A stretch of DNA of 64,000 nucleotides, taken from positions 46,293,192-46,357,191 of the forward strand of contig NC_068566.1 of assembly GCF_025698545.1 (NCBI RefSeq). The letters are read 5' to 3'. The notes under the pieces are model-generated. The model was not told the origin of the DNA and made no database searches. It was given only the letters and a program-made list of their open reading frames with translations. A program made the position numbers and the translations under genes. Shown one piece after another: positions 22,828 to 34,044 of this stretch. Source of the stretch: Gossypium raimondii. Lineage: Eukaryota; Streptophyta; Magnoliopsida; Malvales; Malvaceae. Position 1 is the stretch's first letter. The number at the start of each line of letters is the position of its first letter.

Positions 22828-23130
22828 TGCAAATAAACTCGAAATGAGAAAAACAAAAACAAAGAAATTTTGGCAACGCTTCTGATTATATAAACGACAA
22901 CATTTTAAGGGTTCTTGCATTTAACCGGGAAAATCCACCGGCAACGGCCGGATCTTGATTTCCCGGCGACTTTCCATGCAGTTTTTTGTTATTGAGTCTC
23001 TCTCTCTCTTTTTTTGAAATTTCAAAGTAAAAAAAGAAAGTAAGAGAGGTGAAATGGGTAGGGACGTAGGGTAAGGTAAGAGAAGAAAAAAAATAAAGGG
23101 AAAGAATACGAGGGAAACAGAGAGAAAGAA
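22828..23130 (-). promoter_or_regulatory. 5' leader of the hAT-like gene
   Basis: Between a TATA-like box and the ATG lies a purine/pyrimidine-skewed leader, with a GAGA/CTCT run near 22997-23010. The upstream in-frame ATG at 22920 makes this either leader or a 31-residue N-terminal extension. The conserved family N-terminus begins at the later ATG, so the later start is preferred. Confidence 0.5.
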
Positions 23131-23138
23131 TTATATAA
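23131..23138 (-). promoter_or_regulatory. TATA box of the hAT-like gene
   Basis: TTATATAA on the minus strand, about 300 bases above the chosen ATG, followed by a pyrimidine-rich likely start region (TTCTTTCTCTCTGTTTCCC). Confidence 0.45.
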
Positions 23139-23314
23139 CCACGCGCTTCAACGCGCCGTCGAGATGAGCGTGGGGAACAAGTGAAAGAAGGGATAGATGT
23201 TGATGTCTTGATGTAAACTGGTGTAATGAAAGTAACACCAAAGTCCAAACGTACGAAAACATTTACTACCTGACACTGGTTGTCACCAACAGGTGATTGG
23301 AGAGTATACTTCAC

Positions 23315-26187
23315 GCGCTTTAAAAGGGTTCTAGTTTTGGTATCACTTTCATGTTTTTCATCCCCCTTTTTTTTATTTTTTATTTTCTTTTTCTTTTTTG
23401 TGTTGTTGGGGTCTTGTTTGTCCTTGTCTTCTTTTTTATTTTATTTTATTTTATTTTTGCTAATATATTATTTGAAAAATAAATAAATATTTCTTTCTTT
23501 TTGGGCAAACAAAGTATAGCAGTATTGAGTTAAAATGGGTTTCCTTTTATTACCTGTTGGTGTTGATGTATGTGTTTTTTTAATTACAGAATATGGACAT
23601 AAAAAGGGTAACCTTGGAATTTAATGAAAATTTTTTTTCCCTAATTTCAACCATTTTTCCTTCTTGGTTTTGGACAGTGTTGACCAAAGTTAACCAAAAC
23701 TTGGCCTTGAAAAAGTTCCACCAAACACCCTACCCCTATATAATCAAGCTTTGGTATTTTTCACTTTTTCATTTTTCTTTATTTTAAATAATTTATTATA
23801 AAATTTAACTAATTGTATTTTTTAATTATTTTTCATCATATTATTACATGTTATGATAATATTGCATCGTGATAATGGATGAGTGTTTTGTGTAGTAGTA
23901 AGATATATTTCATTACCAAAGAGAATTCAGGCTTAAATCTTTGAGATGATAATGTTAATTGAAACACCCATGAACCTTGAAATGTTTAGTCATGGTTTGG
24001 GAATCGAATTGAGAACAATTGGGATGTCGATTCAAAACAAGAGGTTGTATCATTTGATTGGAACATTTTGGGTTCAGTTAAAATGATTGTACATTGACAC
24101 CAAATATTCGTTGGATCAAGAATCAGTCGAGATATCAATCCGAAGAGAGGCAAAAACTAATTGACCTATGAATCGGTACAAATCAGTTGAACTAGGTTAA
24201 AAAAAATAATTGAACCAAATTTTATTTAATTTAAACCAGATAATTCAATCAAATAGATGGATCCAACCACCAATTTTCAAAAATATTGTTTAAAATTAAA
24301 ATTAAAAATAATGTAGCAAGTAATTATGGTTTTATTTATATTTAATTTCAAAACACATGGGTTACTAATTAATTCCTCGTCATACACTCATGACTGAAAT
24401 TTAATGGGAAAATTAAATTTGATTTGATTTTGATGGGAGGCTCCTTCATTTATCAATAAAAAGGTAAATTGATTAAAATAGAACAAAAGAATTAAGAATT
24501 TCAAATTAGCTATTTAATCACATCAATAACCTTTTTACTTTCTTTTTCAACTTAAATTTTTGTAATAAAGCTAAATCATGGCACAAATACATTAAGTGAT
24601 GTCATCATAGACACAATCATGCATTTCAGATTGTAATCTAAAAATAAATCAATATTTGTATATTCATTTTCTTTTCCATGTACAAAATACCCCAATTGGA
24701 TTATTTATATTCAAGGAACGAAATTTTGGAAGATTTGTCATCTAGGGACCGGTTTGAGAAATCTTTATTTTTATATTGTAAAATTAATAATAAAGGAGTC
24801 ATGTTGTATATTTTATAATCTTTAAAGGATTAATATTAACGATTTACTTCTTTTTAAAAAAATTAGTTGTTAAAAAGTTTAAATATGTCAAAAGTCTTTG
24901 TACTTTTAAGAAATTTTAAAATTTAATCATTGTATTAATTTTAAGACATTGAATTTTTATACTTTTTTGAAATTTAACATCATTGGCCCAATTGTTAATA
25001 TTGCCTATTTTGCGATTAATGAGGTTGAATCGAGACAAAAATAGTAAGTTGGCAAGGAAAAAGATGACAACTTTTTTTTTTAATTTCCAAAAATATGTTG
25101 TTTTGAGCTTAGTTCTTAGAATGTGTTGGTATAAGACAAAATTTAAGCCTTAACGTTTATTCATTTTGTCACTTGAGTCTTAATTCTATGTTCTTCTTTT
25201 GATCACTTTGGCTATCTACCTTCAAATTTTAGCTAATTTACATATTTTAATGAAAAATTTTATGAATTTGTTAAAATTTTAACATCATTAACATGGTAGC
25301 ATGCATAATAGTTTTACATGTTCTGTTTTTAAATGATTTTACATGAGTTTTTTTTTAATTTTATGAAGTACATGCGAACTGACATACTCGTTCCCTTGTC
25401 CGTGCTATTATAATTTCAACATTCCAATCATTTTTTCATCTAAAAAAGACAATTTAACCAAATTTTAAAACTTAAAAGACAAAGTAATAAAGAAACGAGT
25501 TAAGGCTAAAGTGTATTAAAAGCCAAATTTGTTATCATAATATTCTTTATTAGGATTTAAGTGACCAAGATTTCCGAACCCTCGAGATTTTTCTAATATC
25601 ACTTGATCATGCCAATCTCATTAACCAAAAGAGTTATTAAACCGAAAAATTTAAAATAAATAACTCAACATCTTACATTTAAGATGTAAAAATAAATTTT
25701 AAATTTGGCAAGAATATATATATATATGTCCTTATAGCATATTTAAACCTAAAAAGATGCCAAAGTTTCATTAAGATTTCTAGATCAAGTAAATTTAAAG
25801 TTTGAGGTAAAAAGAAAAAGAAAAAGAAAAATCAAAGTTAAAATTTCTTTCCAAACATGGAAATTGTTTCCCTAATGTATTGTCATTAGTGTGGGGGAGG
25901 AGATTAAGTAAGAAAACATATCTTTTTAAAACAAAGGTTGTTACTAATTAAACCCAAAATTAATGGGAAAGGGCTAAGATTAAATTGTTAAAATGAAGTT
26001 TAGTTGGTCCTTAAATGGAGCAAGCTGTTTTTTATATAAAAAGGCATTAATTAGGAGAAGGAAAAGGTCAATTTTTATTTCCATTGAAACAATAAAACCA
26101 TATGTCACCCAACTGTCATCCACCTTTTTTCAATTTTGAATTCTTTACAATTTTTAGATACCATGATTTAATTGGTAGTTTTGTTTT
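23315..26187. other. AT-rich intergenic sequence, no gene supported
   Basis: Contains T-rich microsatellites (TTTTA repeats near 23435-23455) and single-arm MITE remnants near 24880-25020 and 25110-25500. No coding frame of note. Confidence 0.5.
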
Positions 26188-26655
26188 GGGTAAACTATAC
26201 TTATGGTCCCTCTAAAAATAGGGTTTGTCTTATTTTGGTCACTTCAAATTCTTTTTCAATTTAGTCACTCTAAATAAGATAGTTGTGTGAATTAGTCACT
26301 GTAATTTCTTTTTCAATTCTTTTTAAATGAGGCAAACTATACTTATGTCTTATTTTGCATTTTCTTTTAACGGATTGCTAATTTGGCACATTAGCACATT
26401 GAGTGATTGACACGTGACATTTTTTATTGACTTTTGATTAAAGTTTAGGGACTTTCCTATAATTAGTCCAAATCTTATTCTCCCTAAACTTTAGTCAAAA
26501 GTTAACAATCGAGCAATGTGTCACGTCAACAATCCGTTAAAAGAAAATGGAAATTTCAATGATAATGACTAATTCACACAATTATCTTATTTGGAGTGAT
26601 AAATTGAGAGAAAAATTAAAGTGACCAAAATAAGACAGACAAGTGTAGTTTACCC
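26188..26655. mobile_element. MULE-type MITE with exact 9-bp target duplication
   Basis: Starts GGGTAAACTATACTTATGGT and ends with its inverted counterpart GACAAGTGTAGTTTACCC. Inner landmarks also pair: GTCTTATTTTGGTCACTT against AAGTGACCAAAATAAGAC. TTTTGTTTT is duplicated exactly at 26179-26187 and 26656-26664. 468 bases, no coding capacity. Confidence 0.85.
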
Positions 26656-27336
26656 TTTTGTTTTTATATAATAAAATGACAGCATAATTAATTTTCTAAA
26701 TGATCAAATTTATTCACGAAAAAAAATGTGGAAACTAGGGAAAAAAGTGTTGGATTTTTTAGTTAATAAAAATAGGGTTAGTATTGAATACAGTATTCAC
26801 ATGCAATATTAAGATGATGTATGTATTAAAATTATTTATTTTAAAACCTTAAATATATCTTAAGAGACACGCGTCCTTATTTTAACGATATTTGTAAAAT
26901 GAAATTTCTTTCCACCAGTCAAATAATAATTTTTTAAAAATATTTAATTTTTGACCTTTAGTTCCTCAAACTTTTAAAGATTGAAGTTAGTATATGATGA
27001 AATTATATTTTGGCCCATTAAAATGAAAAATTTATGTTTCATTCCTTCAAAATAGTGAAATTATAAGTCCATAAACGAAAAAATTATACTTTAATTTCTC
27101 AAAACCCATAATTTAATTCTGACCTTCACTTTACTCCTGGAGTCTAAAAATTAGTCTTAAATAATTTCCTAAAAAAAAATGGTTCAAAAGTGGTCGTTTT
27201 CTAAACTTTTATTCTTTGTTTGGAGGTATTTGTCCTTTGTTCACTATCTTTCCTACAAAAGGAAATATTATCAATTTTTCCATCTATAAATAAATTAAGT
27301 TTTATGTAAAAGTTGTATGTGTGGGGTGTTTTCAAT
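26656..27336. other. AT-rich spacer, no gene seen
   Basis: Nothing beyond AT-rich DNA and decayed MITE-like phrases. Confidence 0.5.
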
Positions 27337-28068
27337 ATTGACTTGTTATTAATGGAGAAAACCTCCTCAGTAGTTAGCAGATTTGGTGACACTTTCACAT
27401 GTTTTCTATCTACTTTTGGTTGTAATTTGTTAATGTATTAACCAATGGAATAATAAATATAATTTCCTTTCTAAATCATTGGAAATCCATTTATGTAAAA
27501 ATATCCATTTTTAAAAAAAAAATTTAAGTATTTGATAAAAACAAAATTTTCATTACAATCAACTATGCATCTTTATTGTTGTTATGTCCTTATTTCAGTG
27601 TGACATGTGACAAGTTGTTGGACAGTCCGTAAATGATCTTCTATCAGGAACAGTCTACATACAACTCTCAATAAGGAGCCATTCGTATCAACCATTTGTA
27701 TGGGGCAGCCTTGAGACAACTTGCTATGCACCTCTTGTACAACACCAAGGATGAGAATGCCAAAGCATAACCACGCATTACACTCCATGAAGACAACTGG
27801 CCTTAATTACTCTACCATCTGACCAACACGCACAACCATGTAGGACACTATACTGTCGCCTACATGACACTATAAGACAGGGGGTAACCTCCTATATAAG
27901 CTTGAGTGCACGAGAGACCAATGGTTGACTCATTTTACTCTAAAAAAACCCTACACAACAACCCCAACAATCTTTCTTCTTCTCCTTACTCTGGCTCTTC
28001 GCCTGTTACAGATGAATTTGCATTTCTCTCCACCGTCATCTCCTCCTTATTGGTGACTTGCATTAACA
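27337..28068 (+). mobile_element. Probable solo LTR (start uncertain)
   Basis: The 3' part looks like an LTR. A TATA box (CTATATAAGCTTGAGTGC near 27891) is followed by a C-rich leader with ACCGTCATCTCCTCCTTATT and an end at TTGCATTAACA, in the style of Ty3/gypsy elements. AATAT follows the end (28069-28073) and also precedes TGACTTG at 27339, giving a possible but unproven 5' boundary. Short frames inside (27582-27788, 27906-28109) are not genes. Confidence 0.45.
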
Positions 28069-29169
28069 AATATCTTCTTTTTATTTTTTATATAATGATC
28101 ATGTTTTGAGTATTATATTTATAGAAATTTTGATATAAAATATTTTTAATATATAAATTTTAAAATAATATTGTATTCTTGACATTTATATCATATGTTT
28201 AATCCTATTTCATTTTCTTTCTCATGTTTATAACTATGAAATATAAAGCATGCTTTAAAACCAGGAGAATAATAGTACTGAAAAAAAAAAACAAGGACAA
28301 AGCTTAGGGTAAGACCCTTTGTTCCCTTGATTAAATGGTGTAATTGCACTTTTAATACATCTTAAAACTAATAGTTCAATTTAATCTTTCTAATTTTGGG
28401 TAAATGAAAAATATATATTTTTAGTCCTCCAAAAAATTAATAACTTTAACCCTTTCAAAGTTTCTTATTTTTATTTTAACCCAACATAAAAACCATTAGC
28501 GACTCATCTATTTATTGGGCAAAAAGTCAAAAGAAAAAACAACACATTGTTGATCGAATCCATCTACATAAAAAGAAAATTAATTAATGATGGCAATATT
28601 TACCCATCAACTCAAACTTAGCAGTGTTCTTACACATTCATACTTGATGTTCCTAGCTACTACCAAACCCCACTACTACATTAATGTTCAACAAATGCAA
28701 AATACAATGTTTGAAGCACAGATTATCATTATGTTTGGCCTCAATTCTTTTAAAATTAATCATGATTATTCTGTCTATTTTCTTTTTCCTTTTGACATCA
28801 ATTTCAACTTTGAACTACATACATATAGGTCTTGATGTAGCCTTTGTCATTTCATTTAGCTTTCTATATGGAGCCATTTTTTGGGTTTTAAATGTGCATA
28901 TGTTTGCTTTACAAGTATATATATGAATAATTAATGTAATAAAATAATTTTACAAGATAATTTAGGATTAGGGGTGGTATTGTTTTCTTAGACACTTAAA
29001 GTTTACAATGTTATGTTTAGTAAAATTTTATTTTGATCCCCAAAAATTTATAATTCAATTTTGATCCTCGCTATAAAATTTTGACTACCCTTATTTAGGA
29101 TGTGATTTATTTTTTAAATTTCACTAATTGTTTATAAAATAATTATCCTATATATATATATATATATAT
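28069..29169. other. AT-rich intergenic sequence, no gene supported
   Basis: Overlapping short frames at 28587-28926 have no recognisable content. An (AT)n run lies at about 29150-29169. Confidence 0.45.
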
Positions 29170-29718
29170 TGTTGATATTGGATATTAGCAAGGGCAAGAC
29201 AAGGAAGAGATAGTAATAGAGATAAGAAAGTCGAATCACTTGTGGTAAGCGAAAAGCCAGTGTAAACAAGGAGAGAAAAGGTGGAAGGAGAAATAGGGGA
29301 AATCGTGAGCTAGGTATGCTACTAGGGTTGCTAAAAGGAGTCGATCTCTCATTCATCGCGCCTTGGGGTATTTATAGGTAGGGAGTCTCCTCTCCAATTA
29401 TATCACAACACCAACAATCTCGATGTATGGCAAACGTGTGGTTGGCCTAGTGGCAAGGTCGTTATATGCTGGTTGTTGGCAATTGTAGGACGGCTTTGAC
29501 ATTCCCTTTGCTTAGTTGGTCTTATTTTGATGAGTGTGTACTCACTAACCGTAGGTGGTTTAATAGGGGATCCACTATTAACAGGTAGCTAATGACGGGT
29601 GATCTTCTCGTGAAGCATGCGGATGGTTGCCACAGGAATGAGATGAAGGGCCATTCATGAGTATTTCTTAAACAGATTATTGTGATGCCATGTGTCCGAG
29701 TTGGGTAGGGGTATAACA
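29170..29718 (-). mobile_element. Solo LTR with exact 5-bp target duplication TATAT
   Basis: Begins TGTTGATATTGGATATTAGC and ends GGGGTATAACA. TATAT lies immediately before (29165-29169) and after (29719-29723). Contains GGGGTATTTATAGG, a TATA-like box. A related, more diverged copy is at 62.6-63.19 kb, with the same GGGGTATATATAAGG and GGGTATAACA landmarks. Orientation is uncertain. Confidence 0.7.
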
Positions 29719-30238
29719 TATATGTTCTTTTATGGGGAAAATGGGTATAATTGCTATCTTATTTTGAAAATGTCAAAACTTTCCTCATCAATTGCTTTTA
29801 ATGGGTTTTAGTATATATTAGCAAAATTCAAGTAAGTCCAAAGTTTTATGTTTTCCCCCTCCAAATTTTGCATTGTAGGGATGTCACCCATAAAAAGAAT
29901 TTTATTTTTTCTTCCTTTTAATGTTTGACTCGTTGTTGAATTATGAAAAATTAGCATCATACTCCGTACTATAAATTTGAATTCAAAACCTTATATTTTA
30001 TTCAAAAGGAATTAAATACAATATCTAATATACATTTTCTTTCTAGCCCTTGTTGAAAATGAAGAAGTAAACATCTTAGTCTATAATAAATATTTTATGA
30101 AACCATTATTTCATGTCAACATACATTATCTTCATCTAAATCATGCCTTGTAGTCAATTTTGAAGGAAAACAATAAGTATTTATAAAATATTACATTTAA
30201 CAATTAAATAATATTTATTTACTTTAGCATCTTTATTC
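29719..30238. other. AT-rich spacer, partly repeated at 31.55-31.95 kb
   Basis: The text around 29745-30185 (TTGCTATCTTATTTTGAAAATGTC, CCCTTGTTGAAAATGAAGAAG, ATAATAAATATTTTATGAAA) recurs at 31550-31990 in the same order. It is therefore a direct, diverged duplication flanking the foldback element. Confidence 0.65.
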
Positions 30239-31057
30239 GGGTAAAAGTACCAAAACTCCTATTTTATATTCTAGATTGTATTTTAAGTTTTTCTATTGAA
30301 AAATAGACAAATTAACCCATGTACGTCGGATGAGTGAGCAAAACAGTCTTTCTATTAAATTGTATCTGTTTGTTCGGTGTTTATATATAAGGAATAATAA
30401 CAAATTTAACCATCAACCTTTACACATTTATGCAATTTGACCCATACTCTTTTATTAGAAGTAAATTAGAAATTTTGAAACTAATAAGACTAAAGGGTCA
30501 AAAGGCATTAGTAACAAAATAAAAAAAATCAACTAAGCCCTTTTAAAATTAAAAATTAGAACTTTTAATTGAAAAATAACAATACCGACTCATTAAAAGA
30601 GTAGATGACAATTTTTTAAAAATATATTATAACCATTAGATTTTAATAGGTCAATATTGTTATTTTTAATTAAATATTTATAATTTTAAAATGTTTATAA
30701 CTTTTTTAATAACTTTTGCTTATAATTTTTATGATTTTTAATAATTTTAAATTTTAAATGGGCTTAATTGTTTTTATTTATTTTGCTACTAAGGCATTTT
30801 TATCCTTTAGCCTTATTAGTTTCAAAATTTTCTAATTTACTTCAATAAAACAATAGGGTCAAATTGAATAAATGCGTAATGAGGGCTAAATTTATTATTA
30901 TACCTTATAGATAAACACCAAATTTTAGTAGAACGGTTGTATTGCTCACTCATCTAACATACATGGGGCAATTCAATTTAGGGTATAATACAATTTTTAA
31001 TAAAGAGCTAAAATTCAATTTAGGGTATAATACAAGAGTTTTGTGGTACTTCTATAG
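30239..31057. mobile_element. Near full-length palindromic foldback element
   Basis: Almost the whole 819 bases is an inverted repeat. Left landmarks GGGTAAAAGTACCAAAACTC, GATGAGTGAGCAAAACAGTC and AACAAATTTAACCATCAACC pair with right landmarks GAGTTTTGTGGTACTTC, TTGCTCACTCATC and GAGGGCTAAATTTATTATT. Pairing continues towards the centre (AACAATACCGACTCATTAAA against TTTTAATAGGTCAATATTGT). Flanks TTTATTCGG and TTTATTGTG agree at 7 of 9 bases, consistent with an old MULE duplication. Confidence 0.75.
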
Positions 31058-33165
31058 TTTATTGTGTCATTTTTTGGTTCTTTTGACATCAATTAGGATT
31101 TGAATCCAAAGATTTTCATAATCCCATATCCTTCAAAGAAACATCTTAAGATGATGTTTATATAAGATTGCTTTATATTAGATTTTAAAGTGAATCTTGA
31201 ATGATTTGCTTTATAAACTGTACCTATCGTCTATCCAAACCTACCCTTAGTGATATTGTCTCTTAGACCGTTAAGTTTACATTATTATGATTAGTTAAAT
31301 AGTAAAATTTCTTTTTGGACTCTCAAAATTTCCCAATTCAATTTTTCTTATTATAAAATTTTTACTTCACCCCTATTTAGGATGTTGTCGTGTTTCCTTA
31401 TAAAATAAAATAAAAGACAAAAAAAAACACACGATAACATCCTAAATTCGTTTGTTTTTTTTTTTAATTTCATTGACAGTGTATAAAATAATTACCTATA
31501 TAAATTTTTGTGCAAATTAAAATACTAAAATAATCATGGAAAATAATATGTATAATTGCTATCTTATTTTGAAAATGTCAATTGCTTTCAATTTTCAAAT
31601 GGATTTTAGTATAAATTAGAAAAACTCAATTAAGTCCAATGTTTATGTTTTTGCCTTCAAAGTTTTGCCTTCTAGGGATGTCAATTATAAAAAGATTTCT
31701 TTTCCTTTTTTCTTTCTTCCTTCCAATGTTTGAGTCATTATTGAATTATGAAAATTCCAAACCTTAAATTTCATTTAAAAGGAATTAAATAAAGAAGATA
31801 GTATTTGTTTTTGTTTTCATTTTAGCCCTTGTTGAAAATGAAGAAGTAAACATTGCAGCCTATAATAAATATTTTATGAAATCATTACTTCATGAAAACA
31901 TATATTTTCATCTAATTTATGTGTAGTAATCAATTTTGAAAAAAAACACAAATGGACTATTTATAAAACACTACATTTAATAATTAAATAATAAATATGT
32001 TGATTAAATGAATTAATTTAGACCATGTACTATTAAAAAGAATCAAATAAGTCCAAATTTCAATAGAGTTAATATTAATTATTTAAAAAATGTCATTTAC
32101 TATTAACAAAGTTAAAATTTTAAAAGCTTTTTATGGTTCTTCAAATTAAAAATAATAATAATTTTTATGTCGTTTTAACAGTATAAGGATTAGATTGATA
32201 CATTTAATAATATAGGGACTAATTCGATCCGATCCCTATAATAGAATGACTTAGCAGATACTTTCTCCAAAAAGAACCCACCCCAAAATTAATTAAATTA
32301 AAACACATTCCTCAAAGTCTCATTCATTACGGGAAATCAACAAAGTGGACCAAATTGAAACAAAACTTGGTTGTTCTTGTTCTAATTGTTTTATCAGTGA
32401 CCCCATTGTTCAGCTAAGGGTCCATGATTAACCTAGTGATTTATGCCACGTGGAAATTATGGATGAACAATTCTTTTTCACCCCACACAATGATGCTATG
32501 AAAAAGAATGGCATAAAGTTTGGGAAATGATGAGAAAAGTCATTAGCAATTTCCCCCCTCTTCCCCTCTCTTTATAAAAGGTGGGGGATTAGATAGGGAC
32601 CCAAATACCCTATTGAGAGCTGAAACTTGTTTTTGCAAAATTATGAACCAGCTGGCTTTGATCAACTACATGATTTTATTTGGACCCACCCCTTTTTATT
32701 TTTTGGTGAAATCCTTGTGGTTTGATTACTTACATCTGGACCTCACTTAAAGTTAACAAGATTGGACAATTATACCAAATTTTATATACTAAAGTTTTCA
32801 TTTTTTTGCTTGTCTCATTGTTCAGTCCAATAAACCCAATTTTAGGGCTATGAAAATATTAGACCCAAAAAGCTTGATTTTCTAGCCCAACATATAGATT
32901 TTGAATCAAGGTTACCTATCTACTTTGTATAGGTTTGGTCTATTGATCTAACCTAACTGATTTGAGTCTAAGGTTAATTTGTCATACACCTTCAACATCA
33001 ACTTGAAAGGTACTCGATTGAAATTCACTTAACTCATTCGAATTTGAAATAATTTAAATTTAAATTATTCTGTATTTAAACTTAAATTGAATAGAATTGG
33101 AGTCGATAGGATTATGTTAGATTTCAAGTTAAACTCCTCAAAATTTAAAATCCAAGTTAAAGAGA
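31058..33165. other. Intergenic sequence, no gene supported
   Basis: Includes the second copy of the direct duplication (31550-31990) and AT-rich DNA. No RNA gene or coding frame could be supported. Confidence 0.45.
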
Positions 33166-33511
33166 AATTATTTTATGAATCATTCTCATCACATCATTTG
33201 TGGTCCTTTTCTAATTATTTAATAGCACTTCAACAATTTTTTCATGTCGCTCATATGTAATTTTGATAATTTTTTACACTAAATATTGAATCATAAACCC
33301 TAAACCTAGAACCTTAAATTTTAAACTATAAACATTAAACCTCGAACATAAAACCATAAACCCTAAACACGAATCAAGGTTCGAGGTTCAAGATTCAAGT
33401 TTAATGTTTAGAGTTTATTGTTCAGAATAAAAAAAATTAAAATTATGTGTCAATAACATGAAAAATTATTAAAATATTATTAAATAATTAAAAAAGTCCA
33501 TAAAATAATTT
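33166..33511. mobile_element. Foldback element with telomere-like centre
   Basis: The outer arms pair: AAATTATTTTATG and TTTTCTAATTATTTAATA on the left against TTATTAAATAATTAAAAAAG and CATAAAATAATTT on the right. The centre (33291-33420) has ATAAACCCTAAACCTAGAAC facing GAGGTTCAAGATTCAAGTTT, with several CCCTAAA-like units. Confidence 0.6.
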
Positions 33512-34044
33512 CAATAAATTAACGTATCCAAAAATCAACCCACTCACATTATCATTCATTGCATTATAAAATTCTCAAACTCAACTCAATCAAGAGACAA
33601 GCAAAGATGATGAATTTCAACCAAAGCTTTGATGATCAGAGAAAGATTATCATTCATTGCATTATAAAATAATTTTATATTATTTTAATGTCGAATCTTG
33701 CATTTTTCCAGGTTATAATAACCATTTTTTTCAAGGAATGGCATTGTTGGTGGGCAACAACTATATCCATGGCGGCACAAACACCAGAAAGTTTTACTGT
33801 TCTACTCTCAACCTTTTAAGTCTTTAAGACAGACACTTAACTTTCCTTTTGACTACTATCGGTTTCGAATCTTTCAATCGTTTCTGAGACAAGCAAAGCC
33901 AACGGAACACCTTTCCTCTCTATTTCTTCCTAATAATGTCAATGACAAGTTAAGCAAACAAACCCTTGCCTGTTGATCACCCACCATACTCAAATCCTGT
34001 TTAAGCTTCATCTTCAAGGACAGGAATAAGGGAAAAAGAGAGCC

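Noticed and set aside
22886..23314. 142-codon minus frame above the hAT-like gene
   Set aside because: Overlaps the leader and TATA box; composition is low-complexity and no domain is seen.
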